A stretch of 64,000 bases of DNA, from assembly GCA_963701445.1 (NCBI GenBank), contig CAVPAM010000038.1, positions 237,501-301,500 on the forward strand. Direction: 5' to 3'. The stretch's first letter is position 1. Each line of letters starts with the position of its first letter. The position numbers and the translations under genes are program-made. Below, piece after piece: positions 9,625-20,110 of the stretch. The DNA is from CAKZLS01 sp963701445. GTDB lineage: Bacteria > Pseudomonadota > Alphaproteobacteria > Rhodospirillales > Defluviicoccaceae. Below the pieces are notes generated by a model. That model was given only the letters and a program-made list of their open reading frames with translations, made no database searches and was not told the origin of the DNA.

Positions 9625-10851
9625 ATGCTGGAATTTTACGATCACCTGGAAACACGCGATCCCGAGGCGCGCGACGCCGCGCTGTTCGACGAGCTTCCCT
9701 ATCAGATCGCCAACGCCAAGGACAACGCGCCCCATTACCGCGCGATCCTGGCGGACGTGGAGCCCAACGCCATCGCCGACCGCGCGGCGCTGGCGACCCT
9801 GCCGGTCACCCGCAAATCGGATCTGATCGAGATGCAGAGGAAGGACCTGCCGTTCGGCGGGCTGTCCACCGTCATCCGCGGCAGCCTCGTGCGCATCTAC
9901 CAGTCGCCCGGTCCCATCTACGACCTGGAGGGTCACGACATCGACTACTGGCGAACGGGGCGCGCCTTCTACGCCGCCGGGTTCCGTCCCTTCCACGTGA
10001 TCCACAACACCTTTTCGTACCATTTCACCCCGGCCGGCGCCATGGTGGACAGCGGCGCGCGGATCCTCGGATGCGCGGTGTTTCCGGCGGGCGTGGGCAA
10101 CACCGAGCTGCAGCTCCAGGCGATCCAGGACATCCGCCCCGACTACTACGCCGGCACGCCGTCGTTCCTGCTCACGCTGCTGGAGAAGGCGCGGGAGATG
10201 GGGGCAGACACCTCCAGCCTCAAGAAAGCCAGCGTCGCCGGCGAGGCCCTGCCGCCGGCGCTCCGGACCAAGATCAAGGCCCTGGGGGTGGAGACCTACC
10301 AGTGGTACGGCACCGCCGACGTCGGCCTGATCGCCTATGAGTTGCCGGCCATGGAGGGGCTGATCGTGGACGAGGGAGCCATTGTCGAAATCGTCCGCCC
10401 CGGCACCAACGATCCGGTGCCCGACGGCGAGGTGGGCGAGGTGGTGGTGACCACGTATTCCGGCGAATACCCGCTGATCCGCTTCGGCACGGGCGATCTG
10501 TCGGCGGTGATGCCGGGCCGGAGCCCCTGCGGGCGCACCAACATGCGGCTCAAGGGCTGGATGGGCCGCGCCGACCAGACCACCAAGGTCAAGGGCATGT
10601 TCGTCCACCCGGCCCAGGTCGCCGAGGTCACCCGGCGCCACCCCGAGATCGTCCGCTCCCGCCTGGTGGTCAGCCAGGAAAAGGGCCGGGACGTCATGAC
10701 CCTCCACTGCGAGAGCCACGGCGCCGACGCGTCCGAGGTGGCGGCGACGCTTCTGGCGGTGTGCAAGCTCAAGGGCGCCGTCGAACTCACCGCCCCCGGC
10801 ACCCTTCCCAACGACGGCAAGGTCATCGACGACACCCGCCCGGCGCCCTAA
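9625..10851 (+). CDS. Phenylacetate-CoA-ligase-family (PaaK-like) protein with degenerate ATP loop
   Basis: A 408-residue ANL-superfamily protein like PaaK, last gene of the transporter operon. The C-terminal fold is recognisable: YQWYGTADVGLIAYE in place of the usual YGTTE, FGTGDLSAV, and the lysine-containing MGRADQTTKVKGMFVHP linker typical of PaaK. The canonical Ser/Thr/Gly-rich ATP loop (SSGTTGxPT type) is not visible; at the equivalent place the protein reads IYQSPGPIYDLEGHD. It may be a specialised ligase or a non-canonical ATP binder. Association with the transporter and the other ligase suggests activation of an imported acid. Confidence 0.8.
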   Translation: MLEFYDHLETRDPEARDAALFDELPYQIANAKDNAPHYRAILADVEPNAIADRAALATLPVTRKSDLIEMQRKDLPFGGLSTVIRGSLVRIYQSPGPIYDLEGHDIDYWRTGRAFYAAGFRPFHVIHNTFSYHFTPAGAMVDSGARILGCAVFPAGVGNTELQLQAIQDIRPDYYAGTPSFLLTLLEKAREMGADTSSLKKASVAGEALPPALRTKIKALGVETYQWYGTADVGLIAYELPAMEGLIVDEGAIVEIVRPGTNDPVPDGEVGEVVVTTYSGEYPLIRFGTGDLSAVMPGRSPCGRTNMRLKGWMGRADQTTKVKGMFVHPAQVAEVTRRHPEIVRSRLVVSQEKGRDVMTLHCESHGADASEVAATLLAVCKLKGAVELTAPGTLPNDGKVIDDTRPAP

Positions 10852-10990
10852 CACCGGCGGCTCCGCGACTCGCGGGACGGACCCGGGGGGGGTGTAACGC
10901 GTTTTTTGCAAAACAACCCCATGCACAGTAGAAATCACCGCTTAAAACGCTCGTTTTCGCCCGCGACGGGCGTGCGATGACCGCTCGGAC

Positions 10991-11195
10991 CACCGGAAAG
11001 TGACAATACGGGTCAGCAACCTGGGCCGTTGCCATCGGGGTCAGCAATCCGAGCTTGATGTTCAGGGAGCAGGGCGATCTTGATGGCGCGCGAACGAATT
11101 ATGAGCGGGCTCTTGGGATTTTGCGGAGGTGTTTCGCCGAGGACCATCCGCATGTCCAACATGCGCGGCGCAATCTGGAGGCGCTCTGGGAATAG
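10991..11195 (+). pseudogene. Relic of a kinesin-light-chain-type TPR gene
   Basis: The 410-bp gap between the PaaK-like gene and the ecm gene holds coding debris. In one frame at about 10991-11026 the sequence reads VTIRVSNLG, which resembles the start of a TPR_12 repeat. After a frame change, 11058-11195 reads REQGDLDGARTNYERALGIL and continues to AEDHPHVQHARRNLEALWE and a stop. This matches the canonical TPR pattern (QGDLxGARPLYERALxI, then xHPxxxxxxNNLAxL). Only about 1.5 repeats remain and the frame is broken, so it is a decayed fragment and not a gene. The rest of the gap (10852-10990) shows only a short CGCCCG/CGGGCG hairpin. Confidence 0.6.
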
Positions 11196-11210
11196 GCGCT
11201 CCGAACGGGG

Positions 11211-11232
11211 CCGATGAAGGGTGCTTCATCGG
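11211..11232 (-). terminator. Stem-loop downstream of ecm
   Basis: A perfect 9-bp stem (CCGATGAAG / CTTCATCGG, 4-nt loop) lies 29 bp after the stop codon of the minus-strand mutase gene. No U tract follows, so it is a candidate terminator or 3'-end stabiliser only. Confidence 0.45.
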
Positions 11233-11261
11233 CCCGCCGGTAGACCGGCAACGGGTTCGGG

Positions 11262-13268
11262 TCAGGCGGCTTCCTGGCGTTCGACGATGTCGAGGATGTC
11301 GGCCATGATGGCGTTGAGGTCGAAATCCTTGGGCGTGTAGACCTGGGAGACGCCGGCGGCTTTCAGGAGCTTGGCGTCCTCGGGCGGGATGATGCCGCCG
11401 ACGACCACCGGAACGTCCGCCAGATCGGCGGCCTTCATGCGTTCCATGATCTCGGTGACCAGCGGCACGTGCGAGCCGGACAGGATGGAGAGGCCGACCA
11501 CGTGCACGCCCTCGTCGAGCGCCGCCGAGACGATCTGCTCGGGGGTCAGGCGGATCCCCTCGTAGACCACCTCGAAGCCGGCGTCGCGGGCGCGGAGCGC
11601 GATCTGTTCGGCGCCGTTGGAGTGGCCGTCCAGTCCGGGCTTGCCCACCAGCATCTTGATCCGGCGGCCGAGCTTGTCGGTGAGGCCCTGCAGGCGGGTC
11701 CGCACCTCCTTGAGGCTGGCGACGTCGGTGGTGCCGACGGCCTGTCCGACGCCGGTCGGCGCGCGGTATTCGCCGAAGATTTCGCGCAGCGCGCCGGCCC
11801 ACTCGCCGGTGGTGACGCCGGCATGGGCGCAGGCGATGGACGGCTCCATGATGTTGCGGTTTTCCTTGGCGGCGGCGACCAGTTCGTCCAGGGCGGCCTT
11901 GGCCTTGGCGTCGTCGCGGCTCTCCCGCCACGCCTTCAGGCTTTCGATCTGCGCGGCTTCCGATTTCGGATCCACGGTCATGATGCTGCCCTCGCCGCCG
12001 CTCAGTGGCGAGGGTTCGGCCTCGACGAACTTGTTGACGCCGATGACCACCTGTTCGCCGGCCTCGATGGCGGCGAGGCGCTTGGCGTTTGATTCCACCA
12101 GGCGCTGTTTCATGTAGCTGGACTCCACCGCCGCGATGGCGCCGCCCATCTCCTCGATGCGGGCCATTTCCTTGCGCGCCTCGTACTTGAGCTGCTCCAC
12201 CTTTTCGGCGATGACCCGGGAGCCGTCGAAGATATCGGCGTATTCCAGCAGGTCGGTCTCATAGGCGACGATCTGCTGCAGCCTGAGCGACCATTGCTGG
12301 TCCCATGGACGCGGCAGGCCGAGGGCCTCGTTCCAGGCGGGGAGCTGGACGGCGCGGGCGCGGGCGCTCTTCGACAGCACCACCGCCAGCATTTCGAGCA
12401 GGATGCGGTAGACGTTGTTTTCCGGCTGCTGCTCGGTCAGGCCGAGGGAGTTGACCTGAACGCCATAACGGAAACGGCGGAACTTCTCGTCCTGGACGCC
12501 GTAGCGGTCGCGCGTCATCTCGTCCCAGAGCTCGCAGAACGCCCGCATCTTGGAAAGCTCGGTGATGAAGCGGATGCCGGCGTTGACGAAGAAGCTGATG
12601 CGGCCGACCACCTCGGGGATGTCCGCGTCGGGAACCTGGCCGGACGCCTTGACCGTGTCGAGGACCGCCATGGACGTGGCCAGCGCGAAGGCCAGTTCCT
12701 GCACCGGCGTCGCGCCCGCTTCCTGCAGGTGATAGGAGCAGACGTTCATGGGGTTCCACTTGGGAACCTCCTTGTAGGTGAACGCGATCACGTCGGAGGT
12801 CAGCCGCATGGAGGGCGCCGGCGGGAAGATGTAGGTGCCGCGCGAGAGGTATTCCTTGATGATGTCGTTCTGGATGGTGCCGGACAGCGCCGAGCGCGCC
12901 ACGCCCTGCTTCTCGGCGGCGGCGATGTAGAGCGACAGCAGCCACGGCGCCGGGGCGTTGATGGTCATCGACGTGTTCATGCGGTCCAGCGGAATGCCGT
13001 CCATCAGCGCGTTCATGTCGCCGAGGTGGCACACCGGGACGCCCACCTTGCCCACCTCGCCCCGGGCGAGGACGTGGTCGGAGTCATAGCCGGTCTGGGT
13101 GGGGAGATCGAAGGCGATGGACAGGCCCGTCTGCCCGCGCGCCAGGTTCTTGCGATAGAGCGCGTTCGACTCCTTTGCCGACGCGTATCCGGAATATGTT
13201 CGAATGAGCCACGGTTTGTCGCGCTTTACCGCCGGGGCGTCTGTTGCAGGTGCTAACTGTTCGGCCAT
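11262..13268 (-). CDS. ecm: Ethylmalonyl-CoA mutase (coenzyme B12-dependent)
   Basis: A 668-residue single-chain B12 mutase that interconverts (2R)-ethylmalonyl-CoA and (2S)-methylsuccinyl-CoA in the ethylmalonyl-CoA pathway. The N-terminal TIM-barrel half has the acyl-CoA mutase block GQTGLSIAFDLPTQTGYDSD. The C-terminal cobalamin domain carries the DxHxxG motif as GLDGHSNGAEQ near residue 548, then the GGIIPPEDAKLLKAAG segment. The ATG at 13268 follows GGGAGGGATTTC. Methylmalonyl-CoA mutase is the close alternative, but the adjacent ccr, mcd and adenosyltransferase genes and the compact length favour Ecm. It is transcribed divergently from ccr, sharing a 280-bp promoter region. Confidence 0.9.
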   Translation of the reverse strand: MAEQLAPATDAPAVKRDKPWLIRTYSGYASAKESNALYRKNLARGQTGLSIAFDLPTQTGYDSDHVLARGEVGKVGVPVCHLGDMNALMDGIPLDRMNTSMTINAPAPWLLSLYIAAAEKQGVARSALSGTIQNDIIKEYLSRGTYIFPPAPSMRLTSDVIAFTYKEVPKWNPMNVCSYHLQEAGATPVQELAFALATSMAVLDTVKASGQVPDADIPEVVGRISFFVNAGIRFITELSKMRAFCELWDEMTRDRYGVQDEKFRRFRYGVQVNSLGLTEQQPENNVYRILLEMLAVVLSKSARARAVQLPAWNEALGLPRPWDQQWSLRLQQIVAYETDLLEYADIFDGSRVIAEKVEQLKYEARKEMARIEEMGGAIAAVESSYMKQRLVESNAKRLAAIEAGEQVVIGVNKFVEAEPSPLSGGEGSIMTVDPKSEAAQIESLKAWRESRDDAKAKAALDELVAAAKENRNIMEPSIACAHAGVTTGEWAGALREIFGEYRAPTGVGQAVGTTDVASLKEVRTRLQGLTDKLGRRIKMLVGKPGLDGHSNGAEQIALRARDAGFEVVYEGIRLTPEQIVSAALDEGVHVVGLSILSGSHVPLVTEIMERMKAADLADVPVVVGGIIPPEDAKLLKAAGVSQVYTPKDFDLNAIMADILDIVERQEAA

Positions 13269-13548
13269 GAAATCCCTCCCGTGCGTCCCGCAACGGTCCG
13301 TGCGAGGGACGCGAAATGCTGATGTTGGGCCACCAACGAGCAAACAGAGTAGCAAATTGTGCGTTGCAAAAAAAGGCTCAAAGGGCTACAAAGTTTGTTC
13401 GTGTTCTAGACGATCCGTTTTGAATTTTCTGCCGTCTCCGGGCTGCGGCCGAACCAATATTGTACGCCGGGATACGGACGAGAGGAAGCGGTTTGGCCGC
13501 TTCGGAGAGAAGCGGGGTGGTTGCTCAGATGGTTGCGGAGGGAGCTCA
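13269..13548. promoter_or_regulatory. Divergent ecm/ccr promoter region
   Basis: A 280-bp region between the divergent starts of ecm and ccr must hold both promoters. Its middle (about 13340-13440) is the most AT-rich part and contains GCAAATTGTGCGTTGCAAA, an imperfect dyad with TTGCAA half-sites that could bind a short-chain acyl-CoA-responsive regulator. That is inference from position only. The ccr ribosome site is GGAGGGAGC just before 13549. Confidence 0.35.
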
Positions 13549-15303
<1,755 letters not shown>

Positions 15304-15342
15304 TCGTTTCCGCGGCTTGCCATCGCCGTCTCCACGACCCAT

Positions 15343-15433
15343 GTAGGGGTGGGGACGGCTGGCCCCTACGCACCTGGGCGGCTTGGCTGCCGTCATAAAG
15401 CGACAAAGTAGGGGCCGGAGCAATCCGGCCCCT
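15343..15433 (+). repeat. Two extragenic hairpins after ccr, the second terminator-like
   Basis: The 155-bp ccr-mcd gap carries two inverted repeats: GTAGGGG/CCCCTAC (15343-15349 with 15363-15369) and a perfect 10-bp stem AGGGGCCGGA/TCCGGCCCCT with a GCAA tetraloop (15410-15433). The GTAGGGG word recurs at the second hairpin, so the pair looks like a REP-type extragenic element. The second stem probably also ends the ccr transcript or forms a processing site before mcd. A U tract is absent. Confidence 0.5.
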
Positions 15434-15458
15434 TGCCGTCTATAAAGGGAGGACTGCC

Positions 15459-17129
15459 ATGGATGCCATGCTCGAAACCCAAGATCTGGTCATACCGAAT
15501 CTAATCCCAACCTGTCTCGAAGCGGTCAAGAGCGCAGAACACCTGCGGGTGGAAGTGCGGAAAGGGGTCGCCGACAAGGTCATTCATGGCGGGCGGATGG
15601 ACAACGCCCTCGTGGATGAAAATCAGTTCGCGGTCCACGGATATGCGTGGCTGTCCACCTACGTGGCCGGTCTCGAGCAGATCCTGGCGTGGGCCGAGCG
15701 GCTCGATGCCTCCGGAGAACTGACGGAGATGGAGAGCCTGCTGTTGCAGGCGGCCTTCGGCGAATATCTCTCGCAGATGGCCGGCGGCATCGCCATGTCG
15801 CAGGTGGAGGTGGTCCGCCCGCGGGACATGGGCGTGTCCGACGACGCCGTTCACGCGTTCTACACGCCAGAGGTCTCCACCCTCATCGCCAACGGCAACA
15901 CCGACGCCGTGCGCATGCGGATCGCCAAGCACATGGGCGACGGCCACTTCGGCAACCTCGGCCTGGACGAGGATCTCACCATGATCCAGGACCAGTTCCG
16001 CCGGTGGAGCGAGGAAAAGGTGGTACCGTTCGCTCACGGCTGGCACGAGCGCGACGAACTGATTCCCATGGAAATACTCCAGGAGATGGCGGAGCTCGGC
16101 GTGTTCGGCCTGACCATCCCGGAGGAATACGGCGGCCTGGGCATGGGCAAGATGGCCATGTGCGTGGTCACCGAGGAGCTGAGCCGGGCCTACATCGGCG
16201 TCGGATCCCTGGGAACCCGCTCGGAAATCGCCGCCGAACTCATCCGCCTTGGCGGCACCGAGGATCAGAAGCAGCATTACCTGCCCTTGCTGGCCAGCGG
16301 CGAACTGCTGCCGACGGCCGTCTTCACCGAGCCCAATACCGGCTCCGATCTGGGGTCGCTGCGTACGCGGGCGGTCCTGGAGGGCGACGTCTACAAGATC
16401 ATCGGCAACAAGACCTGGATCACCCACGCGGCGCGCACCGACATGATGACGCTGCTGGCGCGGACCGATCCGAAGACCAACGACTACCGTGGCCTCAGCA
16501 TGTTCCTCGCTGAGAAGCCGCGCGGCACCGACGAGAACCCCTTCCCGGCCGACAACATGACCGGCGGCGAGATCGAAGTTCTCGGATACCGGGGCATGAA
16601 GGAGTACGAACTCGCCTTCGACGGGTTCGAGGTCAAGGCCGAGAACCTGCTCGGCCGGGCCGAGGGCAACGGCTTCAAGCAGTTGATGGCGACGTTCGAA
16701 AGCGCGCGCATTCAGACGGCCGCCCGCGCCGTGGGCGTTGCCCAGTGCGCCATGGAACTGGGCCTGAAATACGCCCAGGAACGGGTCCAGTTCGGCAGGC
16801 CGATCTTCGAGTTCCCCCGGGTCGCCGGGAAACTGGCGTGGATGGCCGTGGAAACCATGATCGTGCGCCAGTTGACCTACGACTCGGCCCGCGAGAAGGA
16901 CTCCGACCGCCGCTGCGACATCGAGGCCGGCATGGCCAAGCTGCTGGCCGCGCGGGTCGCCTGGAGCAACGCCGACAATGCGATGCAGATCCATGGCGGC
17001 AACGGCTACGCCCTCGAATACCCCATTTCGCGCGTGCTGTGCGACGCCCGCATCCTCAACGTGTTCGAGGGCGCCGGCGAAATTCAGGCCCAGGTCATCG
17101 GCCGGGGGCTTCTGGCCGCGCGCAACTGA
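15459..17129 (+). CDS. mcd: (2S)-methylsuccinyl-CoA dehydrogenase
   Basis: A 556-residue FAD acyl-CoA dehydrogenase oxidising methylsuccinyl-CoA to mesaconyl-CoA, the step after Ecm. Mcd differs from ordinary acyl-CoA dehydrogenases (about 380 residues) by an N-terminal extension of about 150 residues, which is present here (from MLETQDLVIPNLIPTCLEAV through the helical GELTEMESLLLQAAFGEYLS segment). The catalytic half has AVFTEPNTGSDLGSLRTRA, WITHAARTDMMTLLARTD, and the C-terminal QIHGGNGYALEYPISRVLCDARI. GGGAGGA lies before the ATG. Electrons go to ETF, whose genes lie 1.1 kb downstream. Confidence 0.93.
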   Translation: MDAMLETQDLVIPNLIPTCLEAVKSAEHLRVEVRKGVADKVIHGGRMDNALVDENQFAVHGYAWLSTYVAGLEQILAWAERLDASGELTEMESLLLQAAFGEYLSQMAGGIAMSQVEVVRPRDMGVSDDAVHAFYTPEVSTLIANGNTDAVRMRIAKHMGDGHFGNLGLDEDLTMIQDQFRRWSEEKVVPFAHGWHERDELIPMEILQEMAELGVFGLTIPEEYGGLGMGKMAMCVVTEELSRAYIGVGSLGTRSEIAAELIRLGGTEDQKQHYLPLLASGELLPTAVFTEPNTGSDLGSLRTRAVLEGDVYKIIGNKTWITHAARTDMMTLLARTDPKTNDYRGLSMFLAEKPRGTDENPFPADNMTGGEIEVLGYRGMKEYELAFDGFEVKAENLLGRAEGNGFKQLMATFESARIQTAARAVGVAQCAMELGLKYAQERVQFGRPIFEFPRVAGKLAWMAVETMIVRQLTYDSAREKDSDRRCDIEAGMAKLLAARVAWSNADNAMQIHGGNGYALEYPISRVLCDARILNVFEGAGEIQAQVIGRGLLAARN

Positions 17130-17209
17130 TCGCCGGATTCCGGCACACATGACGCCAGGATGGCGGCCCGGACGGAATTTTCCATGACCGCCGGGCCGCC
17201 AGTCGCTAT

Positions 17210-17416
17210 ATGAATACAATGACGGATGTTCTTCCATTCCTGATCGGGGCCGCGATGCTGGCCACGGTGCTGGTGTTGTTCGCCGGGATCATTTCCTTCG
17301 CGTTCAGCACCAAGATCGACGCCAAGTACGCGACCCGTCTGATGGCGGCCCGGGTTATCCTGCAGGCGGTCGCGGTGGCGCTGTTCGGACTGATGGTCTT
17401 GAGCCGCCTCCTGTGA
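17210..17416 (+). CDS. Twin transmembrane small protein
   Basis: A 68-residue protein with two membrane helices (DVLPFLIGAAMLATVLVLFAG, and VILQAVAVALFGLMVLSRLL) joined by a short polar loop TKIDAKYATRLMAAR. This matches the HIG1-like twin transmembrane proteins that commonly precede the adenosyltransferase gene in alphaproteobacteria, as here 24 bp upstream. Molecular function is unknown. There is no clear ribosome site; an internal ATG at 17219 is an alternative start. Confidence 0.7.
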   Translation: MNTMTDVLPFLIGAAMLATVLVLFAGIISFAFSTKIDAKYATRLMAARVILQAVAVALFGLMVLSRLL

Positions 17417-17440
17417 ACGAAACATCGGCGGTATGACATC

Positions 17441-18004
17441 ATGGTGACCCTGACAAAGATCTACACTCGCGGCGGCGACGCCGGCGAGACGTCTCTCGGC
17501 GACGGCAAACGGGTGGCGAAATACGACCCGCGGGTGGACGCCTACGGCACCGTGGACGAGACCAACGCGGTCGTCGGGCTTGCCCGCCTTCACACCGAGG
17601 GCGCCGCCGACGACATGCTGGCCCGCATCCAGAACGACCTGTTCGACCTGGGCGCGGATTTGTGCACGCCCGATGACGGCCGCAAGGCCGAGGGCGCGCT
17701 CAGGATCGTCGACGCGCAGGTGGACCGGCTGGAAAAGGAAATCGACGCCATGAACGCCGATCTCCAGCCGCTCAGTTCCTTCGTGCTGCCGGGCGGATCG
17801 GCGGCGGCGGCCTACCTGCACCTGGCGCGAACCGTTTCGCGCCGCGCCGAACGGCTGATGTGCCAATTGGCGAAGCAAGAGCCGGTCAACGAGGCGGCGG
17901 TGCGCTACATCAACCGTCTCTCCGATCACTTCTTCGTCCTCGCCCGGCACTTGAACGACAACGGCCGCCGCGACGTCCTCTGGGTGCCCGGAGGCAGCCG
18001 CTAA
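17441..18004 (+). CDS. Cob(I)yrinic acid a,c-diamide adenosyltransferase, PduO type
   Basis: A 187-residue ATP:cob(I)alamin adenosyltransferase that makes coenzyme B12. Signatures are the N-terminal ATP-binding IYTRGGDAGETSLGDGKRV, AYGTVDETNAVVGLAR, and the C-terminal SRRAERLMCQLA and NRLSDHFFVLAR blocks. The product is the cofactor of Ecm encoded 4 kb away (and of methylmalonyl-CoA mutase elsewhere), which explains its place between mcd and etfBA. Length is normal for the trimeric PduO group. Confidence 0.92.
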   Translation: MVTLTKIYTRGGDAGETSLGDGKRVAKYDPRVDAYGTVDETNAVVGLARLHTEGAADDMLARIQNDLFDLGADLCTPDDGRKAEGALRIVDAQVDRLEKEIDAMNADLQPLSSFVLPGGSAAAAYLHLARTVSRRAERLMCQLAKQEPVNEAAVRYINRLSDHFFVLARHLNDNGRRDVLWVPGGSR

Positions 18005-18244
18005 GCCTGGCTCTGTCCCCGCCGGCGCACGAGAGCCGGCACCTCGCGAAACCATTTCGGCTGTGGGTATATTTCGGTCGCGGCGCCTTGACCTCGCGGG
18101 TCCATCACCTTACTGTGCAGGTGCAAGAAAAAAGTCCGAACGGGGCTGGGGGAAGTCCATGGATGTCGGGTGTTCGACGCCCGATTTCCGGCCAACCGGG
18201 CAGCCTCGCGGTGATGTAACGACACAAGAAATCGCGGGTCATCC

Positions 18245-18994
18245 ATGAAAATACTCGTCGCCGTAAAGCGCGTCATCGACTACAACGTCAAAATCCGGGT
18301 CAAATCGGACAACACGGGCGTCGAGACCGCCAACGTCAAGATGTCCATGAACCCCTTCGACGAAATCGCCGTCGAGGAAGCGGTTCGGCTCAAGGAAGCC
18401 GGAACCGCGACGGAGGTCATCGCGGTCTCCCTGGGCGTGGCGCAATGCCAGGAAACCATTCGAACCGCGCTGGCCATGGGCGCCGATCGCGGCATTCTGG
18501 TGCAGGCCGACGGGGAACTGCAGCCGCTCGCCGTCGCCAAGCTGCTCAAGGCGCTGGTGGAGAAGGAGCAGCCGGACCTGGTTATCCTCGGCAAGCAGGC
18601 CATCGACGATGACTCCAACCAGACGGGACAGATGCTGGCGGCGCTGATGGGCTGGCCGCAGGGAACCTTCGCCTCGAAACTGAAGCTGGCCGACGGCAAG
18701 GCCGAGGTCACGCGGGAGATCGACGGCGGCCTGGAGACGCTGTCGCTGTCCATTCCGGCGGTGGTCACCACGGATCTGCGGCTGAACACGCCGCGCTACG
18801 CCTCGCTGCCCAACATCATGAAAGCCAAGAAGAAACCCATCGAAACCATACCGGCCGCCGATCTCGGCGTCGACGTGGCGCCGAGGCTGAAGACCCTGAA
18901 GGTGAGCCCGCCGCCGACGCGCTCGGCCGGCATCAAGGTGGGAAGCGTCGCGGAACTGGTCGATAAACTCCGGAATGAGGCAAAGGTCATCTGA
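18245..18994 (+). CDS. etfB: Electron transfer flavoprotein beta subunit
   Basis: A 249-residue ETF beta subunit. It starts MKILVAVKRVIDYNVKIRVK and has the AMP/FAD-contact stretch LVILGKQAIDDDSNQTGQML and the recognition-loop block TTDLRLNTPRYASLPNIMKAKKKPIE, all canonical. With EtfA it carries electrons from acyl-CoA dehydrogenases such as Mcd to ETF:ubiquinone oxidoreductase. The upstream 240 bp (18005-18244) is non-coding and likely holds the etfBA promoter; I saw no clear motif there. Its last base is shared with the etfA start. Confidence 0.95.
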   Translation: MKILVAVKRVIDYNVKIRVKSDNTGVETANVKMSMNPFDEIAVEEAVRLKEAGTATEVIAVSLGVAQCQETIRTALAMGADRGILVQADGELQPLAVAKLLKALVEKEQPDLVILGKQAIDDDSNQTGQMLAALMGWPQGTFASKLKLADGKAEVTREIDGGLETLSLSIPAVVTTDLRLNTPRYASLPNIMKAKKKPIETIPAADLGVDVAPRLKTLKVSPPPTRSAGIKVGSVAELVDKLRNEAKVI

Positions 18995-19926
18995 TGAGCG
19001 TCCTGGTCATCGCCGATCACGATAACAACGTACTGAAAGCGGCCACCCTGAACACGGTCACCGCCGCCGCCAAGCTGGGCGACGTGGCGGTGCTGGTCGC
19101 GGGGGATGGATGCCGCGCGGTCGCCGAGGCCGCCGCCAAGGTCGCGGGGGTTTCCAAGGTTCTCGTGGCGGATTCGCCGGTGTATGCCCATCCGCTGGCC
19201 GAAAACCTGACACCGCTGGTGGTGGGTCTGGCCGCCGATTACTCGCACGTCCTGGCGCCGGCCATGACCTCGGGCAAGAACCTGATGCCCCGGGTGGCCG
19301 CCCTCCTCGACGTGGCCATGCTGTCGGACGTCAGCGGCGTCGAGAGCGAGGACACGTTCATCCGCCCGGTCTATGCCGGCAATGCCATGGCGACGGTACA
19401 GAGCAGCGACGCCGTCAAGGTCGTCACCGTCCGCGGCACCGCCTTCGAGGCGGCGCCGGCGGAGGGCGGCTCGGCCTCGATCGAGGATGTCGCCGCCGCC
19501 GAGGATCCAGGGCTGTCGAGCTTCGTCGGCCAGGAACTGACCAAGAGCGAGCGTCCCGAACTGACCAGCGCGAGCGTGGTGGTCTCCGGCGGACGCGGCA
19601 TGGGAAGCGGCGAAAACTTCCATCTGGTGGAGGCCGTGGCCGACAAGCTCGGAGCGGCGGTGGGCGCGTCGCGCGCGGCGGTCGACGCGGGCTATGTGCC
19701 CAACGACTATCAGGTCGGCCAGACCGGAAAGGTCGTCGCGCCGGACCTGTACATCGCCGTCGGCATTTCGGGCGCGATTCAGCATCTGGCCGGGATGAAG
19801 GACAGCAAGGTGATCGTGGCCATCAACAAGGACGAAGAGGCGCCGATCTTCCAGGTCGCCGATTACGGCCTGGTGGCCGACCTGTTCCAGGCGCTGCCGG
19901 AACTGGCCGCGGAACTGGATAAGTAG
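18994..19926 (+). CDS. etfA: Electron transfer flavoprotein alpha subunit
   Basis: A 310-residue ETF alpha subunit. The C-terminal FAD domain has VVSGGRGMGSGENFHLVEAV, GASRAAVDAGYVPNDYQVGQ, and the ISGAIQHLAGMKDSKVIVAI signature. The ATG overlaps the etfB stop (TGATG), so the subunits are translationally coupled. The genes sit in the same neighbourhood as mcd, one of its likely electron donors. Confidence 0.95.
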   Translation: MSVLVIADHDNNVLKAATLNTVTAAAKLGDVAVLVAGDGCRAVAEAAAKVAGVSKVLVADSPVYAHPLAENLTPLVVGLAADYSHVLAPAMTSGKNLMPRVAALLDVAMLSDVSGVESEDTFIRPVYAGNAMATVQSSDAVKVVTVRGTAFEAAPAEGGSASIEDVAAAEDPGLSSFVGQELTKSERPELTSASVVVSGGRGMGSGENFHLVEAVADKLGAAVGASRAAVDAGYVPNDYQVGQTGKVVAPDLYIAVGISGAIQHLAGMKDSKVIVAINKDEEAPIFQVADYGLVADLFQALPELAAELDK

Positions 19927-19948
19927 TCCCGCGCGAGCGCGGCGGGAC
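19926..19948 (+). terminator. Candidate stem-loop at the end of etfA
   Basis: Inverted repeat GTCCCGC/GCGGGAC with a 9-nt GC-rich loop begins at the last base of the etfA stop codon. No U tract follows; it could be a weak or Rho-assisted terminator. The next 160 bp up to olsB show no gene. Confidence 0.35.
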
Positions 19949-20110
19949 CTTCCAGCCGCGAACACATCGCGATAAGGCGCACTGTGTGCGGCCGCAGCAA
20001 AACCGCGACAATTTTGCTTGCCGCGCAGGGTAGGGTTTGCCATATGTCGGACGCGGACCACTAGACTGGTTCCCTGAGCGAGTTCGTGAAACGCGGGACA
20101 GGAACGAAAC

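Noticed and set aside
11262..13268. Annotation as methylmalonyl-CoA mutase
   Set aside because: Close family, but adjacency to ccr and mcd and the compact single-chain form favour ethylmalonyl-CoA mutase; not excluded without phylogeny.
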